The translations under genes were made by a program, and so were the position numbers. A DNA stretch of 64,000 nt from Paenibacillus_AR sp051594765 (GTDB taxonomy: Bacteria; Bacillota; Bacilli; Paenibacillales; NBRC-103111), in assembly GCF_051594765.1 (NCBI RefSeq), contig NZ_JBPPGJ010000017.1:74693-138692 (forward strand), read 5' to 3'. This document shows, one piece after another, positions 24,731 through 33,128 of the stretch (positions are counted from its first letter, which is position 1; every line of letters begins with the position of its first letter). The notes under the pieces are model-generated. The model worked only from the letters and a program-made list of their open reading frames with translations, was not told the DNA's origin and did no database searches.

Positions 24731-25591
24731 TTGGGCAAGAAAGCAAGCCCCTCCGTGAAGCGGAGGCGCAGCAAGAGCCCGGCACGTCCCAGGCCTCCGT
24801 CCCGTCACGGTCCGCCGATCCGCAACTCGGAGGAGCCTGTCGTGTCCGTCATCGTGCCGGCCATGAATGAGAGAACCACCATCGGTGCCGTGATCCGGGA
24901 ATGCCGGAAGGTGCACCCGGACACGGAGGTGCTGGTCGTCGCCAACGGCTCGACGGACGGTACCCGTGAGATTGCGGAGGCGGTGGGCGCTCGGGTCATC
25001 GCCGTGCCGGAGCCGCTGGGCCACGATGTGGGACGGAGCATCGGCGCTCTTCACGCCCGAGGGAAATATCTGTTGTTCACGGACGCGGACATCGTCATTC
25101 CGGGTGCCCGACTGAAGCCCTTCATCCAAGCGCTGGAGCGGGGCGCCGACATCGCGTTGAACCGTTATGAAGGACCGAAGGATCGGAATCACGTGCATTC
25201 CGTGGTGCTGGCGAAACATGCGCTGAACGCCTTCCTGTCCGCACCGGGCTTGGGCGGGGTGTCCATGACGGCCGTTCCCCACGCCATCAACCGGCGTGCC
25301 TTGGAGGTGATCGGTCCCGAGTTCTTGTCGGTTCCGCCCAAGGCCCATGCGATCGCGGTGTTCCTGGGGCTCCGGGTGGAGCCGGTCCGGTACGTCGAGG
25401 TAGGCCGCAGCAACCCCTCCAAGCGCAGGCGCAAGGTTCTTGGGAAGGATCCCTTGGAGCATCTGATAGTCGGCGATCATCTGGAGGCCTTGGAATGGCT
25501 CCTGAAACGGACAGGACCCCGGGCGCTTCGGACGGATCTGGGACGCAAGAGGGAGGTGGTGTCCCCATGGACCGCGCGCCGGGAAGAGTGA
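24731..25591 (+). CDS. GT2 glycosyltransferase with basic N-terminal tail
   Basis: 286 residues from TTG at 24731, chosen because CCGGAGGTGATTCAA places a strong ribosome site six to seven bases before it. Residues 1-30 are very basic (GKKASPSVKRRRSKSPARPR), then a GT2 (GT-A fold) domain: SVIVPAMNERTTIGAVIREC, VVANGSTDGTREIAEAVGA and the DxD metal site FTDADIVIPGARL. It is the first gene of a long operon, overlaps the next GT2 gene by 25 bases and is its closest relative. A glycan-building role at the spore surface is inferred from the cluster. Confidence 0.8.
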   Translation: MGKKASPSVKRRRSKSPARPRPPSRHGPPIRNSEEPVVSVIVPAMNERTTIGAVIRECRKVHPDTEVLVVANGSTDGTREIAEAVGARVIAVPEPLGHDVGRSIGALHARGKYLLFTDADIVIPGARLKPFIQALERGADIALNRYEGPKDRNHVHSVVLAKHALNAFLSAPGLGGVSMTAVPHAINRRALEVIGPEFLSVPPKAHAIAVFLGLRVEPVRYVEVGRSNPSKRRRKVLGKDPLEHLIVGDHLEALEWLLKRTGPRALRTDLGRKREVVSPWTARREE

Positions 25592-26472
25592 AACGAGCCG
25601 CAGGCTCCCGCCTCCAAGCGAATCGCAGGAAGCAGGGCATCGGGAAGAAAAAGCGCAAATCCGGCCCGATTCCGAAGAAGTCCCGCCTTCCATCATGGGG
25701 CGCGAATCCTTTCGGTACCCGCCTCGGCGTGTCGGCGGTGGTTACAGCCATGAACGAAGCAGGGAGGATCGGCAGCGTGCTCGACCAGCTGATGAAGCTT
25801 CCCTTCCAGGAGATCGTCGTGGTCGTCAATGGCTCGACGGACGCCACCTGGGAGCAGGTCAGACGCCATCCGTCCGGACCGCTGATGCTTCATTACCCGG
25901 AGGCGCTGGGCCATGACGTGGTCCGGGCGGCCGGGGCCCGGGTGGCACGAGGGGACATCGTGCTGTTCCTTGATGGAGACATCGTCCTGCCGGCCAAGCG
26001 GCTCTTGCCCTTCATCCGCGCCATCGCCCGCGGGCAGGATGTGGCGCTCAATGACCTGACCCCGTTCCTGGGCAGCTTCCGCAAGCGGGATACCGTAACC
26101 ATCGCCAAGGAATTCCTGAACCGGGCCTTGGGCCGTCCGGACCTGATGGCCAACTCCATGACGGCAGTGCCCCACGCTCTGTCCCGCAGAGCCATCGGGA
26201 TCATCGGACCGGAACGGCTGGCCGTCCCTCCGTTAGCCCAGGCTTACGCCCTCATGCAGGGGTTGAAGATCTGCGCTCCCGCCGGATGCAATGTGTTCGC
26301 CTCCAATGCGAAGCGAAGCACCAACACGGGAAGGATGAATCCTGTCTCCGAGCTCATTATGGGGGATCACCTGGAGGCGCTCCACGCGGTGATGGCTGCA
26401 AGGGGAGGCCGGCTGGCTTATCCTGATGGAATCCGCAACAGGTCGGCTGTCCGGGAGGGGAGTGCGACATGA
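25567..26472 (+). CDS. GT2 glycosyltransferase, paralogue of the preceding one
   Basis: 301 residues from the ATG at 25567, inside the previous gene's end and behind GGGAGGTGG. Like its neighbour it has a basic tail (RKQGIGKKKRKSGPIPKKSR within the first 45 residues) and a GT-A domain: AVVTAMNEAGRIGSVLDQL, VVVNGSTDATWEQV, the metal-binding FLDGDIVLPAKRLLPFI and a shared MTAVPHALSRRAIGIIGPER. The SMTAVPHA(I/L) segment is common to both and marks them as a tandem duplication. Overlaps the third GT2 gene (ATGA). Confidence 0.8.
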   Translation: MDRAPGRVKRAAGSRLQANRRKQGIGKKKRKSGPIPKKSRLPSWGANPFGTRLGVSAVVTAMNEAGRIGSVLDQLMKLPFQEIVVVVNGSTDATWEQVRRHPSGPLMLHYPEALGHDVVRAAGARVARGDIVLFLDGDIVLPAKRLLPFIRAIARGQDVALNDLTPFLGSFRKRDTVTIAKEFLNRALGRPDLMANSMTAVPHALSRRAIGIIGPERLAVPPLAQAYALMQGLKICAPAGCNVFASNAKRSTNTGRMNPVSELIMGDHLEALHAVMAARGGRLAYPDGIRNRSAVREGSAT

Positions 26473-27212
26473 GGAAAACGAGCATTGTGATACCGACCTA
26501 CAACGGTCTTCCGCTGTTGTCAGAGTGCGTCGAGGCCATCCGGGCCCATACGGATGCTCCGTATGAGATCATCGTCGTGGACAACGGCTCGACGGACGGC
26601 ACGCTGGAGTACTGCATCCGCGAAAGGCTGGTCTTCGCCTCCTTCGCCCGCAATATGGGCTTCCCCGTCGCCTGCAACCTGGGCCTGAAGATGGGGGGAG
26701 GGGAGGCGCTGCTCCTGATGAACAATGACGTGCTGGTGTCCAAAGGCTGGCTGCCCAACATGCTGGCTTGCCTGGACAGTTCGCAGGAGATCGGCATTGT
26801 CGGGCCCTACACCAACTACGCCAGCGGCGTGCAGATGAAGGCCCCCTCATATGAGGGAGCTCCGCAATTTTTCGGCTCCGCCGAGGCCCAGAACGTGCCG
26901 GATCCCGCTTCATGGCGCGAGGTGAATCGGCTGGTCGGACTCTGCTTCCTCTTTAAGAGGGAGCTGATGGACCGGATCGGGTTCTTGGACGAGAGATTCT
27001 CGCCCGGGCATTACGAAGACGACGATTACTGCTACCGGGCCCGGTTGGCAGGCTACAAGCTGATGCTGGCCGGCGACACATACGTCCACCATCACGGCAG
27101 TGCCAGCTTCAAGAAGCGGATGCCGGAGGAGGTCTTCCAGCTAGTCACGGACAACCACAGGAAATTCATGGAGAAATGGGGCATCGATCCCCAGCAATTC
27201 ATCGAAGGGTAG
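26469..27212 (+). CDS. GT2 glycosyltransferase (rhamnosyltransferase-like)
   Basis: 247 residues; ATG overlaps the previous stop. Classical GT2 sequence: TSIVIPTYNGLPLLSECVEA, IIVVDNGSTDGTLEYC, metal site LLMNNDVLVSKGWLP, and the ED-type catalytic region ERFSPGHYEDDDYCYRARLA. It resembles GT2 enzymes that add rhamnose or related sugars, and the rhamnose pathway is encoded in the same region, but the donor is not proven. The sugar nucleotidyltransferase gene follows after 15 bases. Confidence 0.82.
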   Translation: MRKTSIVIPTYNGLPLLSECVEAIRAHTDAPYEIIVVDNGSTDGTLEYCIRERLVFASFARNMGFPVACNLGLKMGGGEALLLMNNDVLVSKGWLPNMLACLDSSQEIGIVGPYTNYASGVQMKAPSYEGAPQFFGSAEAQNVPDPASWREVNRLVGLCFLFKRELMDRIGFLDERFSPGHYEDDDYCYRARLAGYKLMLAGDTYVHHHGSASFKKRMPEEVFQLVTDNHRKFMEKWGIDPQQFIEG

Positions 27213-27227
27213 AGGAGGCAGAGAAGT

Positions 27228-27950
27228 GTGAAAGGGATACTGATAGCCGGCGGCAAGGGAACCCGGCTGGATCCGTTGACCCGTTACATCAACAAGCACC
27301 TGCTCCCCGTCGGCCGGCTTCCGATGATCCTGCACAACGTGCGGAAGCTGGAACGAGCGGGGATTCGGGATATCCGCATCATTACGGGCCGGGCATCCGC
27401 CGGACTGTTCATGCAGCTCCTGGGGAGCGGCAGCGAATGGAACGTTCGTCTCACCTACGGCATTCAGGACGATGCCGGCGGGATCGCTCAAGCCCTGGGC
27501 CTAGCGGAGGATTTCATCCGGCCGGGAGAGGCCTGTGTGGTGCTCTTGGGCGACAATCTGTTCGAGTCGGAGCTTGCGCCGTACATTCGTAAATTCCAAG
27601 CCTCTCCGGGCCATGCCATGGTTCTGTTGAAGGAGGTTCAGGATCCCCGGCGATACGGGGTGCCGGTCTTCGACGGAGAAGTGCTGAAGTGTATCGAGGA
27701 AAAGCCGGAGGCTCCCCGTTCCAGCTATGCCGTGACCGGTATATATCTCTACGACTATACCGTATTCGAAGCCGTCCGGCAGATTAAGCCCTCCGCCCGG
27801 GGCGAACTGGAGATCACGGATGTGAACAACCTGATGGCAGCGGCAAGCAAGCTGGACTATGACATGCTGGAGGGCTGGTGGAAGGATGCCGGTACCTTCG
27901 AATCCTTGCATGAGGCGTCGGAGCTGCTGCTCGGTGACCCGGATGATTAA
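27228..27950 (+). CDS. spsI: Glucose-1-phosphate thymidylyltransferase-like enzyme (SpsI type)
   Basis: 240 residues from GTG behind AGAGGAGGC. The signature GGKGTRLDPLTRYINKHLLP at residues 8-27 and the later LLGDNLFE mark the RmlA family, which makes dTDP-glucose from glucose-1-phosphate and dTTP. It is about 50 residues shorter than housekeeping RmlA but matches the length of B. subtilis SpsI, used for spore-coat rhamnose. The other three rhamnose genes lie at 41727-44196, so the pathway is complete but split by 14 kb of glycosyltransferases. Confidence 0.82.
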   Translation: MKGILIAGGKGTRLDPLTRYINKHLLPVGRLPMILHNVRKLERAGIRDIRIITGRASAGLFMQLLGSGSEWNVRLTYGIQDDAGGIAQALGLAEDFIRPGEACVVLLGDNLFESELAPYIRKFQASPGHAMVLLKEVQDPRRYGVPVFDGEVLKCIEEKPEAPRSSYAVTGIYLYDYTVFEAVRQIKPSARGELEITDVNNLMAAASKLDYDMLEGWWKDAGTFESLHEASELLLGDPDD

Positions 27951-27962
27951 GGAGGTGCAGCC

Positions 27963-29048
27963 ATGACCGGCGCATATGAAGAAGGGCGGACGGACGGATT
28001 CACGGCGGGGTGGCGCCACGGGCTCCATGCCGGAAGGTGCCAGCGCATTCTGGCGGATACGTTCGAGCCCCCCGCCATTAAGTACGACATGCACGTGGCC
28101 TATGTGCAGGAGGGCCTCATCGGACTGAATGAGGGCATTCTTGATGCGCTGCAGGGTTTGGTGAGCCGGGTCACCCCAATCCCCCCCGAAGGGCTGCCGT
28201 TGGAGCGGTTTTTGGAGCTGGCTCCCGATCTGGTACTGGTGTTGAACGGCGTACACGCCTTTCCGCCGGAGATGGCGGCGGTACTCCGGCTGGCCGGCAT
28301 ACCGACGGCCGTATGGTTTGCGGACGATCCGTACTTCACGGATGTGACCCGATCCATCGCGCTACATTATGACTATGTGTTCACCCATGAGCTGTCCTGC
28401 GTTCCCTTCTACCAGAGCCTGGGCGTTCCGCGGGTGTACTACCTGCCCTTGGCGGCGGGAAGAAATGTGTTCTATCCCAGGCTGGTCGGATCGGAATACA
28501 AGCGGGACGTGGTGTTCATCGGCACCGCCTTCTGGAACCGGGTGGATTTCTTCGACCGCCTTCTGCCGCTCTTGAAGGGCAGATCGGTGTTCCTCTCCGG
28601 CGGGCTGTGGAACCGCCTTAAGGACTACCCCCATTGGGCGGAGCATATCCGTCTGGAAGGCACGCCGCTGGCCGACACCAGCAGCTACTACAACGGGGCC
28701 AAGATTGTGGTGAATCTGCACCGTTCCCCGGACAACGGAGAGCATAACCGGAATGCAGCCCTCTTGCCGGCCCTCTCCATCAATCCGAGAACCTACGAGA
28801 TCAACGCCTGCGGCACTCTGCAGATGACGGATGTCCGGCCGGATCTGATCCGCTTCTACACCCCGGGCGAGGAGATCGAAACGTACGCAACCCCGGAGGA
28901 GCTGGCGGGCAAGATCCACTACTATCTGGAACATGAGGAACACCGCAGCGCCATTGCTCTCAAGGGGCTGGAGCGCACGCTTCGGGAGCACACCTACCGG
29001 GGACGGCTGGATACGCTCCTTCAGACTGTGCTGGAGGCTCGCGGATGA
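27963..29048 (+). CDS. CgeB-type glycosyltransferase with glycine-periodic N-terminus
   Basis: 361 residues behind TTAAGGAGGTG that overlaps the previous stop. CgeB-family proteins are GT-B glycosyltransferases acting late on the spore surface of B. subtilis. Seen here: PTAVWFADDPYFTDVTRSI, VFTHELSCVPFYQSLGVPRV, YLPLAAGRNVFYPRL and a C-terminal NPRTYEINACGTLQMTD. The first 25 residues (GRTDGFTAGWRHGLHAGRCQ) have Gly every four residues, a motif shared with the next gene and the small basic gene. Overlaps the next frame by four bases. Confidence 0.8.
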   Translation: MTGAYEEGRTDGFTAGWRHGLHAGRCQRILADTFEPPAIKYDMHVAYVQEGLIGLNEGILDALQGLVSRVTPIPPEGLPLERFLELAPDLVLVLNGVHAFPPEMAAVLRLAGIPTAVWFADDPYFTDVTRSIALHYDYVFTHELSCVPFYQSLGVPRVYYLPLAAGRNVFYPRLVGSEYKRDVVFIGTAFWNRVDFFDRLLPLLKGRSVFLSGGLWNRLKDYPHWAEHIRLEGTPLADTSSYYNGAKIVVNLHRSPDNGEHNRNAALLPALSINPRTYEINACGTLQMTDVRPDLIRFYTPGEEIETYATPEELAGKIHYYLEHEEHRSAIALKGLERTLREHTYRGRLDTLLQTVLEARG

Positions 29049-29077
29049 TGAAGAAAACCATCGTGAGGAGGAATACC

Positions 29078-30208
29078 ATGAAACGGAAAAAAGCTGCGGT
29101 CCGGGCCGTTCGCACCGCCCCAAGCGCCGGTTGGGTGGCCGGCCGGGAAGCGGGCTTCCAGACCGGCTTCGGCCACGGCTACTACCTGGGCCGCTGCCAG
29201 GCGATCGTGGCCCAGACCCCAGTGCTCCCCGGCCCGATCTGGGATATCCGGCTGTTGTTCGTCACCTCCGGCAAAGGATTGCCCTATTCCCCGCTGGACG
29301 CGGCCGTAGCGGAGGCATTCGCAGCCAATGTACGGGAATTCGTCTCGACCAGTCCGAAGACCAACGTGGTGGCTCTGGTCGATCAGGTGAAGCCGGACCT
29401 GGTAATCGCCATGGAGGGAATGGAATTTCAGCCGGACCAGGTCGCGGCGATCCGGGCCAGAGGGATCCGGACCGCCGTATGGTTCACCGATGATCCCTAC
29501 TACACGGACGTGACCGACAAGCTGGCGCCGCATTACGACGACGTCTTTACACTGGAGTTGAACTGCGTCCCGTTCTATCAGTCGCTGGGCTGCCCCCGGG
29601 TTCACTATTTGCCCTTGGGCGTGCACCATACCGTCTTCCGGCCCCAGCACATCCATACCGGATACCGGAAGGATGTCAGCTTCATCGGCTCCGGCTACTG
29701 GAACCGGATCGCTTTTTTCGACCAGGTGGGCCCATCGCTGGCAGGGCGGAACCTGATGCTGTCCGGATTATGGTGGGATCGGCTGGGAACCTACCGGATG
29801 CTCGCCGACCATATACGTCTTGGGGTATGGTATCCGCCCGATGAGACCTCCAGGCACTACCACGGCTCTCGTATTGTCATCAATATGCATAGGTCCCATG
29901 ATGACGATTCCTACAACATGAACAGCCGCAAGATATCCGCCGTTTCGGTTAATCCGCGGACCTTCGAGATTGCCGGCAGCGGCGCCTTCCAGCTGACGGA
30001 CGAACGGCTGGACCTTCCTCAATGGTATGTGCCCGGTGTGGAGATCGTTACCTTCAACTCTCCGGGGGATTTCCTGGCCAAGGTTGAGTACTACCTGACC
30101 CATGAGGAGGAGCGGCGGGAGATTGCTCTCCGGGGCTTGCGTCGGACCCTGACCGACCATACGTACTTCCGGAGAGTTCATACCATGCTGGCTGCGATCT
30201 ATTCCTGA
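29078..30208 (+). CDS. CgeB-type glycosyltransferase, paralogue
   Basis: 376 residues from ATG at 29078, behind GAGGAGG; the coupled ATG at 29045 would add 11 residues. A basic start (MKRKKAAVRAVRTAPS) leads into GREAGFQTGFGHGYYLGRCQ, the same Gly-periodic motif ending GRCQ as the previous gene. The rest is CgeB-like and clearly homologous to the neighbour: TAVWFTDDPYYTDVTDKLA, LNCVPFYQSLGCPRVHYLPL and VNPRTFEIAGSGAFQLTDER. Tandem duplication; both probably act on the same spore glycan or protein. Confidence 0.8.
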   Translation: MKRKKAAVRAVRTAPSAGWVAGREAGFQTGFGHGYYLGRCQAIVAQTPVLPGPIWDIRLLFVTSGKGLPYSPLDAAVAEAFAANVREFVSTSPKTNVVALVDQVKPDLVIAMEGMEFQPDQVAAIRARGIRTAVWFTDDPYYTDVTDKLAPHYDDVFTLELNCVPFYQSLGCPRVHYLPLGVHHTVFRPQHIHTGYRKDVSFIGSGYWNRIAFFDQVGPSLAGRNLMLSGLWWDRLGTYRMLADHIRLGVWYPPDETSRHYHGSRIVINMHRSHDDDSYNMNSRKISAVSVNPRTFEIAGSGAFQLTDERLDLPQWYVPGVEIVTFNSPGDFLAKVEYYLTHEEERREIALRGLRRTLTDHTYFRRVHTMLAAIYS

Positions 30209-30225
30209 TAAGGAGGTGATGGAGA

Positions 30226-30534
30226 ATGAAAGCCAAGAAATCCGGCTCTAAGCACAAGCGGCCCTCCGGCAAAACCCTGAAGGCCCGTGTCAAAGCCAAG
30301 TCCGGGAAAAACCGGCAGAAGAAGCTTCATTCGGCCAAGCGGCTGAAGCACCGCAAGACGGGACGGAGGCCGAAGCTCAAGCGCAAGTCGGGCGGCCGGA
30401 CCGGAGCGGTCGTGGCGAGAAGAAAGCCGCCCGGCTATCAGGCGGAATACAACCGGGGCTATGATGAGGCCTACAATGAGGGGTTCAACGCGGGGTTCGC
30501 CCAGGGGGTCGCTGCCGGCAATGCGGCTGCGTAA
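30226..30534 (+). CDS. Small highly basic protein with Gly-periodic C-terminus
   Basis: 102 residues behind AAGGAGGTGA. Residues 1-68 are extremely rich in Lys and Arg (MKAKKSGSKHKRPSGKTLKA and more). The last third reads YNRGYDEAYNEGFNAGFAQG, with small residues every four positions like the N-termini of the two CgeB-type proteins just upstream. It could be a spore DNA- or polyanion-binding protein, or a scaffold or acceptor for the glycosyltransferases; not recognised as a named family. Codon use matches the operon, so it is likely real. Confidence 0.65.
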   Translation: MKAKKSGSKHKRPSGKTLKARVKAKSGKNRQKKLHSAKRLKHRKTGRRPKLKRKSGGRTGAVVARRKPPGYQAEYNRGYDEAYNEGFNAGFAQGVAAGNAAA

Positions 30535-30568
30535 ACGTAAAGCGATTCGAAGGGGGGACCGGCGTACC

Positions 30569-31972
30569 GTGTCCAGAACAACTGCCATGCTGTTTGCCCA
30601 CATATGCAACAGCAATCATATGACCGGAGCGGAGAAGCTCCTCCTGTTCCTGATCCGGGAGCTGTCGGCGAGCTTAGATTGCATCCTGGTGGTTCCGAAT
30701 GAAGGCATGCTGGCCCGGGAGGCCCGGGGAAGCTGCCGCAGCGTGATCGTCCATCCGTATCCGTTGGCTTGGTCTCTCTGGTCCTGCGAGGCGGGAACGG
30801 CTGCCGAAGCGGCATCCCTGCTGCAATCGGAGCACATCGGCAGCGTGATGAATCTGATCCATATGCACCGGCCCCAGCTGGTGCTCTCCCATACCTGCGT
30901 CAATCTGGTGCCGGCTGCCGCTGCCAAGCGGCTGGGCGTACCGGTGCTGTGGACCGTGACGGAAACCATCTGCGAGACGGTCCATACGCCGGCCACCGTC
31001 GAGATCCTCCACCGGTATTCCGACTGGATCATGGGAATCTCCCATACGACACTGGGACCGTTCCATCGGCAGGGGCTGGCCCAGAAGCTCTACCTGTGTT
31101 ATCCCTCCTGGCGTCAGGAGGAGCTGCAGCCGCACACATGGGCGGGGAATCGGCAGCACAAGCGGGCTCTGTACGGTCTCTCGGAGGAGGATGCGCTGGT
31201 CGGCTTCCTGGCCTCGGACCTGGTTCCGCACAAGGGGCTTGAGCATTTCATCTCCATGGCCGTCGGGGTATGCCAATCGCTGCCCCGGGTTCATTTTCTC
31301 ATCGCCGGCAATCCGACGGAGCCTGACTTCTATGAACGGTGCGTACGTAACATCCATCTGTCCGGCTATGCCGCCCGGTTCATCCTGGAGCCCTTCGGGA
31401 GCCGGATCGAGACGCTGTATCCGGCATTGGACATCATGACCGTACCCAGCCTGATCCGGGAGGGCTTCGGCATGACGGCTCTCGAGGGCATGATCTTCGG
31501 CAAGCCGGTGGCGGCCTACAAGTCCGGTGCGCTGGGAGAAGTGCTGGGCAACATCGGCAAGTCCCACCTGCTGGCGGAGCCGGGGGATATATCCGGGCTG
31601 GCCTCCATCGTCCATTACCTGTCCCGGGATCTGAACAACTGCCGGGCGGAGGGAGCCTCCTGCCAGCTGGCCGTCCATGAGATGTTCGGCCTGGGGGCTT
31701 ACCGGTCCCGGCTGGGGAACCTGCTGCAGGCCATGGAGCCCGGTCTGGTCTTCAAGGAGCAGGTCTATGCGGCGACCCGGTCCGGCTATCCGGAAGGGTC
31801 TCTCGTCAAGGGAACCGCAACTCCCGCCGTCTTCCTGATCCAGAACCGGACGAAGCGGCCCTTCGCCAACGAAGCGGGCTTCTACGGCAACGGGTTCGGC
31901 TGGCATCAGGTCCGTCATGTGGATGACGCGGAGCTGCAGGCTTTTCCGACGGGGGTACCGATCTATGGCTGA
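30569..31972 (+). CDS. GT4 glycosyltransferase with extra C-terminal module
   Basis: About 467 residues from GTG at 30569 behind AAGGGGGGACC; the open frame from 30461 is antiphase to the small basic gene. GT-B features: AHICNSNHMTGAEKLLLFLI, EEDALVGFLASDLVPHKGLE and the REGFGMTALEGMIFGKPVAA sugar-nucleotide region. Residues beyond about 375 add a segment with VFLIQNRTKRPFANEAGFYG, then GFGWHQVRHV, resembling short repeat modules seen in secreted surface proteins. That combination is unusual for a GT4 enzyme. Confidence 0.75.
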   Translation: MSRTTAMLFAHICNSNHMTGAEKLLLFLIRELSASLDCILVVPNEGMLAREARGSCRSVIVHPYPLAWSLWSCEAGTAAEAASLLQSEHIGSVMNLIHMHRPQLVLSHTCVNLVPAAAAKRLGVPVLWTVTETICETVHTPATVEILHRYSDWIMGISHTTLGPFHRQGLAQKLYLCYPSWRQEELQPHTWAGNRQHKRALYGLSEEDALVGFLASDLVPHKGLEHFISMAVGVCQSLPRVHFLIAGNPTEPDFYERCVRNIHLSGYAARFILEPFGSRIETLYPALDIMTVPSLIREGFGMTALEGMIFGKPVAAYKSGALGEVLGNIGKSHLLAEPGDISGLASIVHYLSRDLNNCRAEGASCQLAVHEMFGLGAYRSRLGNLLQAMEPGLVFKEQVYAATRSGYPEGSLVKGTATPAVFLIQNRTKRPFANEAGFYGNGFGWHQVRHVDDAELQAFPTGVPIYG

Positions 31973-32002
31973 GACTACGAGCAGAAGAGGTGAAGAAACG
32001 GT

Positions 32003-33094
32003 ATGAAAATCGTAACGGTACTGGGCACCAGGCCCGAGATCATCCGGCTGTCGCTCATCATCGCTCTGCTGGACCGCCATGCGGAGGAGCACACCCTCGT
32101 GCATACGGGCCAAAATTATGTGCCCTCGCTAAGCGGCATCTTCTTCTCCGAGCTGGGGATCCGCCAGCCGGATGTAGTGCTGAGCCAGGAGCAGCGCACC
32201 CTGGGGGAGCAGCTGTCGGTGATGTACAGCCAACTGGAGCGCATTCTTCAGGAGAAGCAGCCGGATAAGGTGCTGGTGCTGGGCGATACCAACAGTGCGC
32301 TGGCTGCCGTTCTGGCGGAGCGGATGGGCATTCCGGTGGTGCACATGGAAGCGGGCAACCGCTGCTTCGACTGGAAGGTGCCGGAGGAGAAGAATCGCCG
32401 GGTCATCGACCACATCTCCAGCATCAATATGCCCTACACGCCCCAGAGCAAGCAGAATCTGCTTCGCGAGGGAATTCCGGTCCAGCGGATCGTGCTGACC
32501 GGCAATCCGATCCACGAGGTGCTGACCCATTATTCGGAGCAGATTGGGGCCAGCCGGATCCACGAGCGCTTGGGCCTTACGAAGGGCAAGTACTTCCTAG
32601 TGACGGTCCACCGGGCCGAAAATGTGGATCATCCCGCCCATCTGCGGGAGATTCTGCAGGGGCTCAACCTGGTCGCCGAGCAGCATGGGCTGCCCTTGGT
32701 GGCAAGCCTTCACCCCAGGACCAAGTCCCGGATGGAGAAGCTGGGAGACTTCAAGCTCCATCCCCTGATCACCTTCCATGAACCCTTCGGCTTCTTCGAC
32801 TTCGTGGCGCTGGAGAAGGACGCGTACTGCGTGCTGACCGACAGCGGAACGGTCCAGGAGGAATGCTGCCTGTTCCGGGTTCCGGCCGTAACCGTCCGGA
32901 CCACCACGGAGCGCCCGGAAACGGTGGACTGCGGGAGCAATGTGGTGTCGGGGCTGGATGCGGAGCGTATTGCGGCGGCGGTCCGGACCATGACGGCGCT
33001 GCCGAGAGACTGGAGGTTCCCGGAAGGCTATACGGACACGGATGTGTCCAGGAAGGTCGTGAAATATTTGTGCGGCACCCTCTCATGGGGCTGA
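32003..33094 (+). CDS. wecB: Non-hydrolysing UDP-GlcNAc 2-epimerase (WecB family)
   Basis: 363 residues. Signature MKIVTVLGTRPEIIRLSLII, HTGQNYVPSLSGIFFSELG, MEAGNRCFDWKVPEEKNRR, VTVHRAENVD and LTDSGTVQEECCLFRVPAV identify the family that inverts C2 of UDP-HexNAc. Alone it gives UDP-ManNAc, but here it is followed by CapE-like and RmlD-like genes, the three-enzyme set that makes UDP-L-FucNAc or UDP-L-QuiNAc, where a WecB-like enzyme acts last. The ribosome site is GAAGAGGTGAAG. Confidence 0.87.
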   Translation: MKIVTVLGTRPEIIRLSLIIALLDRHAEEHTLVHTGQNYVPSLSGIFFSELGIRQPDVVLSQEQRTLGEQLSVMYSQLERILQEKQPDKVLVLGDTNSALAAVLAERMGIPVVHMEAGNRCFDWKVPEEKNRRVIDHISSINMPYTPQSKQNLLREGIPVQRIVLTGNPIHEVLTHYSEQIGASRIHERLGLTKGKYFLVTVHRAENVDHPAHLREILQGLNLVAEQHGLPLVASLHPRTKSRMEKLGDFKLHPLITFHEPFGFFDFVALEKDAYCVLTDSGTVQEECCLFRVPAVTVRTTTERPETVDCGSNVVSGLDAERIAAAVRTMTALPRDWRFPEGYTDTDVSRKVVKYLCGTLSWG

Positions 33095-33128
33095 TCCAAC
33101 AAGCTGAAATCGATAAGGAGGCGGAATG

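Noticed and set aside
19995..24785. Many long antisense open frames across the repeat gene, with repeats such as QLRGGHRTVLQVLGSHG
   Set aside because: They mirror the periodic coding strand and lack starts, ribosome sites and known domains.
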